The position numbers and the translations under genes were made by a program. Below the pieces are notes generated by a model that did not search any database, was not told where the DNA came from, and was given only the letters and a program-made list of their open reading frames with translations. A stretch of 64,000 nt of DNA from JAFDZW01 sp964404255 (GTDB taxonomy: Bacteria > Bacteroidota > Ignavibacteria > Palsa-1295): positions 12,725 to 76,724 of the forward strand of contig CAYOJJ010000016.1 in NCBI GenBank assembly GCA_964404255.1. Reading direction: 5' to 3'. This document shows, one piece after another, positions 50,913 to 59,242 of this stretch. Positions within the stretch are counted from its first letter, which is position 1, and each line of letters begins with the position of its first letter.

Positions 50913-51275
50913 AGCAGTAAGTAGTTTTGAGTGAGAGGATCGGTACTTGCTATGACCGCTCGTTGCTACTTCGCTATATTATAGCTCACGTCACAGTATA
51001 AAAAATGTTTCAGATTAATTTACAGTAGTATAATAAAAATTTCTCTGGTACAACTGTAATGGAAAAGCGGAGTATTTTTTAATAATTAATTACATTAAAT
51101 ATACTATACTTTCATAAATTTCATACAATACTTATACAAATAATTTACAATCAAAATACAATTATTTCACTATTGAATTGAAAGAAATCAACGACTTACA
51201 GCAAGAAAAAACAGTATTTACGGAATTAAGCCGGTGGTACTTGTAGTTGCTACTGCATTATCATCCGCCATTGCT
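50913..51275. other. Right-end region of the prophage and 62-bp host junction
   Basis: A 363-bp stretch without genes. From about 51040 it is very A+T-rich and contains several ATACAAT/TACAAT-like repeats (51120-51170), which may be weak transposase sites or promoter-like sequence. The prophage ends at 51213. The remaining 62 bp is the host leader of the next T9SS gene. Confidence 0.6.
51174..51213 (-). repeat. Prophage right end with two transposase-type sites
   Basis: Read inward on the minus strand: TGTTTTTTCTTGC then CTGTAAGTCGT, with TTCTTGC at offset 6, and TTCTTTCAATTC at offset 27. The left end has its sites at offsets 6 and 28. Confidence 0.68.
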
Positions 51276-52841
51276 ATGAAATACTATCGGTTCTTTACGG
51301 TTATCGTTGTAGCTCTTCTCTGGTCCGGTATTGGGTATTGCCAACCGACGCTTATCGAGCAATTTCAATTCAGCGGAAATTCCGGAGGCTCGTATGTACT
51401 CCAGGCTCCCGATGGAGGTACTGTTATTTATGGTTCGACCCCGGCCGGAAGCACACTGATGAAACGAGGCGCCGATGGCCAGATGCAATGGGCAAGAAGT
51501 TCGGGGCTGGTACTCTGCGGTATAGCGCTCGATAGCGAAGGTAATATTTATGGTGCCGGCACCGATGGAATGGGAATGGCTATCGTTAAATGTTCTCCTT
51601 CGGGATTGATGGCCTGGAACCGCATTTACCGCATCAACTGGTTTATGGATATCCAATCGCTGCGGCTGCTTTCCGATAATTCTATTTTAGTATGTGGATC
51701 GATGACCGATAGTCTCACTCATTCGTATTGTGATCTGCTTGTGTGTTTCAGGCAAACCGGTGAAATAGCCTGGACTTCCGCTCTTAAGCCTTCCGGAGTC
51801 AATACCGGCGGCACGCTGACCTGCGCTATCGAATTACCGGACCGCTCTATCGTAGCTGTAGGATACACGCCCATAAATGATGGGGCTCCATTCCAATGGC
51901 TCCAGCTTATTCATACATCGGCCGACGGTCAGGTGCTCGATAAATATTTTTATCTCGATAGTTCGCAGTCCATGCGCCCTTCGGCTCTTTTGCGCTGCTC
52001 CGATGGCTCTATCATAGTAGCAGGACAAACCGCCGATAAAAATAATCGTTTCGAATCATCGTCGTTACTACTAAAACTCGATTCATCATTTGTGCCGCAA
52101 TGGTGTACCGCCACTTTCTTTCTCACATTCGATCACATCGATCAGGTTATAGAAGCCGATTCCGGGGCGCTTATTGCCGTAGCTTCAAGCGGCCATATTG
52201 CCCGGTATTCCAAAGCAGGGAAACTGGAATGGACGAAAGGGTACGGAGATAGTACCGTCTATCTTTCCTGCACTTCACTGCTGCCTCAGCCATCGGGAGG
52301 ATTTATGGCTGTCGGTTCGCTCGTCTATCCCGAGGATACGAAGGCCGTGAATCTTTGCCTATTACGCTTAGATTCAATGGCGAGGAGTTGTATTATGTCC
52401 GAAGCTCTGGTTTCAAACCGGCAGATATCGATGTTGAGATTCGAAGCAACAGATCTTACTCCGGCACCGGTCTATCCGGTTGCCTACAGCCCGGCGATCA
52501 GTACGAAACCTGCAGAACTTCCAACGATCGTTACCGTCTGTTCGTCTGAAGCGGAAGTAAAAGAAATTTCAACACCGCAAGCAACTGCTGCGATCTATCC
52601 TAATCCTGCCGAACATGCTTCTTCGATCGTCGTACACTTATCGGGAACATATAACGGCGAGTATCTTGTACGCCTGCGCGATCTGGCAGGATCGCAGGTG
52701 TACCGTAATATTGCCTCGGTAACTTCCACAAATGAGATTCGCATTCCAACCACCGGCCTCACGAGCGGCATCTACTTCGTCGAACTTGCCGATGCGAATT
52801 CGTTTGCAACGCTCTGGCGGGGTAAAGTGGTGATCGAATAA
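51276..52841 (+). CDS. T9SS-secreted repeat protein, array member 5 (right neighbour of the prophage)
   Basis: A 521-aa protein. The ATG at 51276 begins a signal peptide MKYYRFFTVIVVALLWSGIGYCQ; the earlier in-frame opening at 51234 is ignored. Blade-like turns are APDGGTVIYGS, LSDNSILVCGS, LPDRSIVAVGY, CSDGSIIVAGQ. The sorting domain begins AIYPNPAEHASSIVVHLSG and ends in the shared cassette TSGIYFVELADANSFATLWRGKVVIE. The prophage insertion left 62 bp upstream, so its promoter may have been displaced or replaced by prophage sequence. Confidence 0.85.
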   Translation: MKYYRFFTVIVVALLWSGIGYCQPTLIEQFQFSGNSGGSYVLQAPDGGTVIYGSTPAGSTLMKRGADGQMQWARSSGLVLCGIALDSEGNIYGAGTDGMGMAIVKCSPSGLMAWNRIYRINWFMDIQSLRLLSDNSILVCGSMTDSLTHSYCDLLVCFRQTGEIAWTSALKPSGVNTGGTLTCAIELPDRSIVAVGYTPINDGAPFQWLQLIHTSADGQVLDKYFYLDSSQSMRPSALLRCSDGSIIVAGQTADKNNRFESSSLLLKLDSSFVPQWCTATFFLTFDHIDQVIEADSGALIAVASSGHIARYSKAGKLEWTKGYGDSTVYLSCTSLLPQPSGGFMAVGSLVYPEDTKAVNLCLLRLDSMARSCIMSEALVSNRQISMLRFEATDLTPAPVYPVAYSPAISTKPAELPTIVTVCSSEAEVKEISTPQATAAIYPNPAEHASSIVVHLSGTYNGEYLVRLRDLAGSQVYRNIASVTSTNEIRIPTTGLTSGIYFVELADANSFATLWRGKVVIE

Positions 52842-52877
52842 AATAGTTGTATCTTTGCTTTCAAAGGAGGGTCTTAA

Positions 52878-54473
52878 ATGAAAGCTATTGCAACAATAGT
52901 ATTATTGTGCATCGTCTGGTCGCTCGCCGGTGCGCAAGGATTTCGATCCACATGGTTTCCCGGAGGTACCTTTGCCGAAGTACACTCGGCTGTCACTTTA
53001 AATGATACCTCGGTACTGGCGGTCGGCTATACCGTCGATTCGGAGAAATACCGCCGCTCGGCTTCCATTATTGCCATGAAGAACGATGGTACGCCACTCT
53101 GGAAAAAAGTATTACGAATTGGCACCCTTGATCACTATTTTACTCATGCTTTCGTCCTGCCTTCCGGCAATATTTTTTGTCTCGGGATGATCACCGATAA
53201 TACGGCGAATCTGATGGGTGTCCTTTTTAGTCCGACGGGTCAGATAAAGACGACAAAAATCTTTCAAGCCGATACAAAGATCTATCCCGATCTTTATACG
53301 CCGACACTGCTTGCCAATGGACTCATTGCTATTTCAGGTTTCCTGCTGCCGGTCTCAAAGCAGCTTACCACACGAGTGCTGCTCGTGATCGATACCCTCG
53401 GCAATGTCAGGAGTTCGCAGCAATATTCTACGGACGATGTATCGTTCGGCAAAGGAGTAGTGCTCCAACCCTCCCCCGATACTCTTATATTGATTAATTA
53501 CGGTCTCTTCTTTTTAGGCGATGCGTTACAAGTATCGAAACTTACAGGGGGTGATACGATCGTTTCCTCTGTTTGGTATCAATTCCAGACTGGTATCACC
53601 AATCTCTACAGCACTACTCATAAACAGGACGGCACGTATGTGATTGCCGGTGAAAAGCTCGATACCGGCCGATTACCGGAAGGCACCGGGGTATTGTTCT
53701 TCGATGCGTCGGGTAATCTCCAAGCTGCCAGAAGCATTATCAATTTAGAACATCAATTCCATACCTTGCATGTAAGTTCTGAAACAAAGGATCACCAGGT
53801 GATGATCGGATCGGTAGGAAAGGATGCCGCACACCTGGCTGTTATCGGCGCCGATGGATCGTTAGCACGACAGATCAATATTCATCCGCACGATACGTCC
53901 TTTTGCCAGGGAAATTTTATTTTTAATGCTGAACGGGCGCCGTTATTCGTTGGCAGCATTGGTATCGGGGCAACAACTTCGATGCTGCTTTCGGCTCAGC
54001 TTAATCATAACCTGCAATATTGCTCATCGGAAGAAGTATTATCGGTCTTTACCGAAGAGCCATTCAGAGAGGTAAAGGATACTTCTTTAAAAATACAATC
54101 GCTGCCCTGGAATGTAGAGAGCATCTTTACTGAAGCGGCAACGATCTCCGATACTATCTCATCGGAGATGGTACTTTGCCAGCAGGACGATGTCGGGCCT
54201 GCACCTGAGCATACGCTTTCAACGATCACCCTTTTACCGAATCCTGTTCTTCTGGGGCAACCTCTATCTATCGGCGGAATGCCTGAAGGAAGATATGCAA
54301 TGCGTATCTGCGATAGAAGCGGAGCAACGATACTGCACGAGGAGCAGATAACCCCTCAGTCCGGCACGGTTGCAATTTCAACCACCGGCCTCGCCAGTGG
54401 CCTCTACTTCGTCGAACTTGCCGATGCGAATTCGTTTGTAACGCTCTGGCGGGGGAAGGTGGTGGTGGAATAA
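52878..54473 (+). CDS. T9SS-secreted repeat protein, array member 6
   Basis: A 531-aa protein with signal peptide MKAIATIVLLCIVWSLAGAQ. A strong AGGAGG lies 7 bp before the ATG, showing Shine-Dalgarno use in this host. The body differs from its neighbours, with fewer DGS turns (LPSGNIFCLG, HKQDGTYVIAG). The sorting domain runs LLPNPVLLGQPLSIGGMPEGRYAMRICDRSG... and then the cassette ASGLYFVELADANSFVTLWRGKVVVE, which shares its GCCAGTGGCCTCTACTTC wording with member 4 across the prophage. Confidence 0.85.
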   Translation: MKAIATIVLLCIVWSLAGAQGFRSTWFPGGTFAEVHSAVTLNDTSVLAVGYTVDSEKYRRSASIIAMKNDGTPLWKKVLRIGTLDHYFTHAFVLPSGNIFCLGMITDNTANLMGVLFSPTGQIKTTKIFQADTKIYPDLYTPTLLANGLIAISGFLLPVSKQLTTRVLLVIDTLGNVRSSQQYSTDDVSFGKGVVLQPSPDTLILINYGLFFLGDALQVSKLTGGDTIVSSVWYQFQTGITNLYSTTHKQDGTYVIAGEKLDTGRLPEGTGVLFFDASGNLQAARSIINLEHQFHTLHVSSETKDHQVMIGSVGKDAAHLAVIGADGSLARQINIHPHDTSFCQGNFIFNAERAPLFVGSIGIGATTSMLLSAQLNHNLQYCSSEEVLSVFTEEPFREVKDTSLKIQSLPWNVESIFTEAATISDTISSEMVLCQQDDVGPAPEHTLSTITLLPNPVLLGQPLSIGGMPEGRYAMRICDRSGATILHEEQITPQSGTVAISTTGLASGLYFVELADANSFVTLWRGKVVVE

Positions 54474-54550
54474 AATAGTGTTTCTTTTTTTACCCTTTCA
54501 AACTGAAGTGCTGGTTGTCTTTTGTTAATAAGGACGGCTTTTGTTTTGCG

Positions 54551-56206
54551 ATGGGAAACACTTCACACTTCATTTTTCCTGTTGTTCGTTGTTCCATAAT
54601 CCTCTGGTGTTTACTGGCAACGGCTCAGGCACAACAGCCAGACACGGGGGTATCCTTCTCGCGCAGCACTGCCTTTGCTCGGGATATATTGGTGGATCGT
54701 AGTGCAGCAATGGCTGATGGTGGAATGGTCTTAGCAGGCCCGAGCTATTATCCTGTATTGGATCCCGGCGTTCTTATAAGCCGAACCGATAGTATCGGAA
54801 ATTGCCTCTGGTCGGTTTATCTCAAAGGAACGGCAATCGGTAGGCCAACTGGTTTGAATATCGATAAAGCAGGAAATATCTTTTGTTCGGGCACGTATCT
54901 TAAAACCGATAATACAACCGATATTTATATCGTAAAATTTTTTCCTGATGGATCAGTATGCTGGTCGGGAGTATATGATCTCGGAGGAAACGATAGAACG
55001 TATGGTCAGGAATTGTTATCGAATGGGAATCTGCTAATTGTTGGTGCTGCAACCGGAAATCATTACAATGGTGCATTGCTGTTTTCCTATGATACTGCCG
55101 GCACGATAGTGTGGTGCAAGATTAGACAAATAGATCCCATCCCTCAGCAAGGTCCATCCTTTATAACTGCTGCTCAACTTACGGATACTTCATTTGTAGT
55201 CGCAGGCCCGATACAAACAGCCGGTGGTACAATCATAGCAATCGAATCCTACTCGTTTAGTGGAAATCTGATTGCACCTTCGGCATTCATGCACGGGTCG
55301 GATTTGTATTCAATTCGGAGCATTAAGAAATTACATGATGGATCGATTGTTGTAGGTGGATCACTTTTGAATGCAGATGAAGCTCCCGACGAAACACCTT
55401 TAGTTTTTAAATTCGATTCAACTCTAGTGCCGCAGTGGGGAAGAAGGATATCATCACTTCGGCTCTCAGAAAAAATCACGGAATTGATCGAAGAAGATAC
55501 TATGATTTTAGCCGCTATGGTATCGGAGACCACTACTACTAATAGTGAAATGACACATGTAGGCCGATGGAATGCCGATGGAATTCTCACTAATATTTCT
55601 CAGCTCTTTGACGTAAAAATACCACTGCAAATAGTATCGATTTGCCGCGGACCGAAAGACCGTATTCTTGGAGCCGGATCCGGATGGGATAAATCCATTC
55701 ATTCTTTATTAAAGACCTTTAGTTTAACCCCTCGTCTCGATGGCTGCGCAGCCCAGCCGATGTTATGTACGATAGATTCTATAGCCATCGCTAAAATTAA
55801 TAGCCAGCCTATGCGCGTATTTACACTATATCCGGGCCGGACAAACCAAACGATTACTATTGTTGCCACCCAGCCACTGGCCAGTACACTTAACTGTTCG
55901 AATACTGCTACGGTAGTTGATAGATCAACGGATAGTTTGAATGCCATTTCTCTTACGTTGTGGCCAAACCCGTCACCGCAACGTTCCGTGATCAATATAT
56001 ACTTACGTTCGATATCAACCGGCTACTGCAAAATATCCCTCCGCAACATTGCCAGTCGTATTGTCCTTGAAGTTAACAAACAGGTAGTTTCTGGCGAACA
56101 TCTTGAATTTCCCACCACCAGCCTCGCCAGCGGCATCTACTTCATCGAACTTGCCGATGCGAATTCGTTCGCAACGCTCTGGCGGGGGAAGGTGGTGGTC
56201 CAGTAG
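54551..56206 (+). CDS. T9SS-secreted repeat protein, array member 7
   Basis: A 551-aa protein. The ATG at 54551 (MGNTSHFIFPVVRCSIILWCLLATAQAQ) gives a plausible signal peptide; a TTG at 54515 would add 12 residues. Body turns include MADGGMVLAG, LSNGNLLIVG and LHDGSIVVGGS. The C-terminal domain (LWPNPSPQRSVINIYLRS...) ends in the cassette with a changed last residue pair (GKVVVQ). It is more A+T-rich than members 5 and 6. Confidence 0.82.
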   Translation: MGNTSHFIFPVVRCSIILWCLLATAQAQQPDTGVSFSRSTAFARDILVDRSAAMADGGMVLAGPSYYPVLDPGVLISRTDSIGNCLWSVYLKGTAIGRPTGLNIDKAGNIFCSGTYLKTDNTTDIYIVKFFPDGSVCWSGVYDLGGNDRTYGQELLSNGNLLIVGAATGNHYNGALLFSYDTAGTIVWCKIRQIDPIPQQGPSFITAAQLTDTSFVVAGPIQTAGGTIIAIESYSFSGNLIAPSAFMHGSDLYSIRSIKKLHDGSIVVGGSLLNADEAPDETPLVFKFDSTLVPQWGRRISSLRLSEKITELIEEDTMILAAMVSETTTTNSEMTHVGRWNADGILTNISQLFDVKIPLQIVSICRGPKDRILGAGSGWDKSIHSLLKTFSLTPRLDGCAAQPMLCTIDSIAIAKINSQPMRVFTLYPGRTNQTITIVATQPLASTLNCSNTATVVDRSTDSLNAISLTLWPNPSPQRSVINIYLRSISTGYCKISLRNIASRIVLEVNKQVVSGEHLEFPTTSLASGIYFIELADANSFATLWRGKVVVQ

Positions 56207-56333
56207 CCTTTGTCGAATGCGGTGCTTCATTATTTATTTTGTTTTCTTTTCAACTGTAACTTTTGGCTTCACGATGAATTATAGGTATGGCGATCTCTTC
56301 TGATCCGATGCAGTAACAATATTCGGTACCTAT

Positions 56334-58001
56334 ATGAAACATGGTTCGGTTCTGATCTTTCTAGTAGTAGTGCTATGTCTGTCGGTCGGTTACAGCTACG
56401 GCCAGGAGCTCTTCGAGCGGGGGATTACAACCCATAAAGATGGCTTTGTAAGCGATATTGCCGCCGATCTCATGGCTCCGCTGCCCGATGGCGGTGCGAT
56501 TGTTGCCGGGACGCTCACCGATAATCCTTCTGGCATACTATCGGGCATCATCGCGAGAATATCCGAGGATGGGAAGATTGTGTGGATACGGAGAATGATG
56601 GCAGGCTCGCAATCGGTCATAAGTGGTCTATCGGTCGATGCTTCAGGGAACATTATATTCTCCGGCATGGTCTATGTCCCGACTTCTAATCTCTTTGTGT
56701 CAAAGCTATCTCCGGACGGTGATCTGATCTGGTCGAAGATCTATAAGTACACCGGTTATGAAGAATTGCAATTTCAGCGGATGCTTTCCGATGGCAGCAT
56801 TCTTGCCGGCGGCAGGACGCATGGCAATGCGGGAATAATCGAAGGATTGCTTATTAAATGGGATCCGAATGGAAATATATTATGGGACAAACATCCGGTG
56901 ATCAATCGTCCCGATTCTGCCCGTATCACATTCTTCGATGCACTAGAATTACCGGATCAGACGATCCTTACTGCCAGTGCAATGTCGGTCCGGCCTTCAA
57001 CTGAAGTACTGGGGTTGACGGAATTCTCATCCAACGGTCAACTGGGGGTGTCTCATGCCTATGCCGATAGCGGCATGGGCCTCTCCCCTCATACCATGCT
57101 GCTTCGCGGCGATGGTTCGATCCTCATTGCCGGAAAGATCGAAACACCAAATTCTATTTTTCGTCCGATCGCTGCTTTTGTGCTTTCGTTAGATCCCAGC
57201 CTCACGCTTCAGTGGAATGAGCAGATCAATTTCTTTTCCCAAACCGAATATATTTCTCAGATCAAAGAACTCGATAAGGGAGAGCTCGCCCTGTTTTCAT
57301 CGTTCGATCAGACCTTATTCTTTAATAATTCGGCGCCTGCTCATATCACCCTATTATCGGCTGCGGGTGAGATCAATTTAGTGCTCGGTATTGCAGCGAA
57401 CCCATACCGGTTTTCTTCTCTGAAAATCGGGCCGCAGTATAACGGCCGGTACTTAGGAACCGGCATCTATTTTAAAGACAATACTGACGGCGATACTCTT
57501 CATTCCGGTATCGGGACTCTTTCGTTAACATCGGATTTTCAGGGATGCGCCGTAGAATCGGGATTAACAGCCGGCTCTACGGTAACTATTGTTACCGGTA
57601 CCATGCCTTCAATAACCTATGGCAGCGAACAGCATACGGTTGTTACTATGCCTTTTTCGTTGGATACACAACTGCCATATTCTACATTCACGATCTGCCA
57701 TAACCTGCCACAAAATGCTGTCGAAGAAAAACCGGCGCCTGTTTCGGCAGTGGCTTATCCTAATCCGGTTACTACACAGCAGCCGCTTCAGCTTCATATA
57801 CCACTATCGCTATCTGAGTCGTGTATCGTTCTGCTGCGCGATCTCACCGGGAATATCCGCTACCGTTCCCGCGAAGAACTTCACGCCGGTACCGATCTGA
57901 TTATCCCAACGGCGGACCTCACGAGCGGCATCTACTTCGTCGAACTCGCCGATGTAAATTCCTTTACAACGCTCTGGCGGGGGAAAGTAGTGATCGAGTA
58001 G
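56334..58001 (+). CDS. T9SS-secreted repeat protein, array member 8
   Basis: A 555-aa protein with signal peptide MKHGSVLIFLVVVLCLSVGYSYGQ. Turns are LPDGGAIVAGT, LSDGSILAGG and RGDGSILIAGK. The sorting domain (AVAYPNPVTTQQPLQLHIPLSLSESCIVLLRDLTGN...) leads to the cassette SGIYFVELADVNSFTTLWRGKVVIE. This is the last array member. A transporter gene begins 23 bp later. Confidence 0.85.
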   Translation: MKHGSVLIFLVVVLCLSVGYSYGQELFERGITTHKDGFVSDIAADLMAPLPDGGAIVAGTLTDNPSGILSGIIARISEDGKIVWIRRMMAGSQSVISGLSVDASGNIIFSGMVYVPTSNLFVSKLSPDGDLIWSKIYKYTGYEELQFQRMLSDGSILAGGRTHGNAGIIEGLLIKWDPNGNILWDKHPVINRPDSARITFFDALELPDQTILTASAMSVRPSTEVLGLTEFSSNGQLGVSHAYADSGMGLSPHTMLLRGDGSILIAGKIETPNSIFRPIAAFVLSLDPSLTLQWNEQINFFSQTEYISQIKELDKGELALFSSFDQTLFFNNSAPAHITLLSAAGEINLVLGIAANPYRFSSLKIGPQYNGRYLGTGIYFKDNTDGDTLHSGIGTLSLTSDFQGCAVESGLTAGSTVTIVTGTMPSITYGSEQHTVVTMPFSLDTQLPYSTFTICHNLPQNAVEEKPAPVSAVAYPNPVTTQQPLQLHIPLSLSESCIVLLRDLTGNIRYRSREELHAGTDLIIPTADLTSGIYFVELADVNSFTTLWRGKVVIE

Positions 58002-58024
58002 CGCCGCTTCGTATTTTCGGCGTA

Positions 58025-59233
58025 GTGGCTAAGCTTACTCAGAACGGACGGACTAAGACCAAACTCACCGCCTTAGGCAGGAACACCTACCTGCTGGCAC
58101 TTGCTTCGTTCTTTACGGATATTTCTACGGAGATGCTCTATCCGCTGCTGCCGATCTTCATCACCGAAACCCTCCGCAGCTCCGGCAGTATTCTCGGCCT
58201 TATCGAAGGTGTTGCCCAGGCTTCGCAATATATTATTCAGGGAGTCAGCGGTTATCTCTCGGATAAATTCCGTAAGCGCAAACTGGTTGCGTTGTTCGGC
58301 TTTATACTTTCGGCGATATCGAAACCATTTATCGGCCTCGCTACGGCATGGCCGGCAGTATTGGTGGCACGTACCTCGGATCGTATCGGTGCCGGAAGCC
58401 GCTCGGCTCCTCGCGATGCGCTTATTGCCGCTTCGGTTGATGATAACGACCGTGGCAAAGCGTTCGGTCTGGAAGGCATTGGCGATAATCTCGGCGCTTT
58501 TCTCGGCCCGATAGTGACACTATTGCTCTTCTTTAGTCTCCACTTCGATATTCATACCATCTTTTATCTCGCGATTATACCGGGGCTTTGTGCGGTTGGT
58601 ATGGCCTTCTTTGTAAAAGAGCGGGCATCGACGCTGCGATCGAAAACGACGATCGATCTGCATGTGCGGCAATATCCGGCGGCCTATTGGAAATACTTAT
58701 TCGTGACCGGTATCTTTGGTATCGGCAATTCCAGTAATGCTTTTCTTATCCTGCAAACTAAGGAGAAGGGCCTTTCGCTCGAAGCGACGATCATGGTCTA
58801 TGCACTGTTCAATCTTGGTGCTGCACTGATCTCCTACCCTTCGGGTGCGCTCTCGGATCGCTTTGGCAGGAAGCCGTTACTACTCGCGGCGTTTTCGATC
58901 TTCTGTCTTTCGTATGCGGGGTTTGCTTTTTTCCCGGGTGGTATGGTGATCGCCATACTCTTCGTTTTTTACAGTATGTTCCAGGGCATCTTCCGTTCGG
59001 TAGGAAAATCGTTTGCAACGGATTTTGTCTCCGCCCATTTACACGCCAGTGCGATCGGCTGGTATTCGATGGTCGTCGGCGTCTCGCAGCTTATCTCGAG
59101 CATCATCGCCGGGCAGCTCTGGGACACGGTCGGTCATTCCTCGGTCTTTCTCTTTGGTGCAGGGTTTTCGTTAATCGGGGTACTGTTGTTGATTGTACTG
59201 GTTCCAAAAGGCCGGTTCAATGGGGGTAAATAA
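58025..59233 (+). CDS. Major facilitator superfamily transporter
   Basis: A 402-aa protein read from GTG at 58025; earlier in-frame starts fall within the previous gene's sorting-domain DNA. About 11-12 transmembrane helices are visible. The cytoplasmic loop motif occurs twice: GYLSDKFRKRKLV near the N-terminal half and GALSDRFGRKPLL in the second half. SFFTDISTEMLYPLLPIFI is a typical first helix, and RTSDRIGAGSRSAPRDALIAAS is conserved-looking. Substrate unknown. It reads in the same direction as the T9SS array and could be co-transcribed with member 8. Confidence 0.85.
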   Translation: MAKLTQNGRTKTKLTALGRNTYLLALASFFTDISTEMLYPLLPIFITETLRSSGSILGLIEGVAQASQYIIQGVSGYLSDKFRKRKLVALFGFILSAISKPFIGLATAWPAVLVARTSDRIGAGSRSAPRDALIAASVDDNDRGKAFGLEGIGDNLGAFLGPIVTLLLFFSLHFDIHTIFYLAIIPGLCAVGMAFFVKERASTLRSKTTIDLHVRQYPAAYWKYLFVTGIFGIGNSSNAFLILQTKEKGLSLEATIMVYALFNLGAALISYPSGALSDRFGRKPLLLAAFSIFCLSYAGFAFFPGGMVIAILFVFYSMFQGIFRSVGKSFATDFVSAHLHASAIGWYSMVVGVSQLISSIIAGQLWDTVGHSSVFLFGAGFSLIGVLLLIVLVPKGRFNGGK

Positions 59234-59242
59234 CTGAGGTAT

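Larger units (their letters stand above)
16250..51213 (+). mobile_element. Transposable (Mu/Tn7-type) siphophage prophage, ~35.0 kb
   Basis: The left end begins TGTTGATTCTTGC and the right end, read inward on the other strand, begins TGTTTTTTCTTGC. These match at 11 of 13 positions and show the TG...CA rule of Mu-like elements. Each end has a second related site 21-22 bp inward. Inside lie a DDE transposase with a MuB/TniB-like ATPase, a repressor with operators, and a full set of head genes plus TerS/TerL, tail genes and lysis genes. It splits a tandem T9SS array in an intergenic gap. A GTA trinucleotide occurs on both outer flanks (16247-16249 and 51214-51216), but a 5-bp target duplication as made by Mu is not seen. 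All expected gene frames look intact, so it may be active. Tail-tip or fibre genes are not recognised. Confidence 0.85.

Noticed and set aside
16245..51218. 5-bp Mu-type target duplication
   Set aside because: Left flank TAGTA and right flank GTATT do not match. Only GTA is shared next to the ends, which may be chance.
57821..58024. 5' extension of the transporter gene into the preceding T9SS gene
   Set aside because: The added residues are an Arg-rich shadow of the sorting-domain DNA. The transporter-like sequence starts after GTG 58025.
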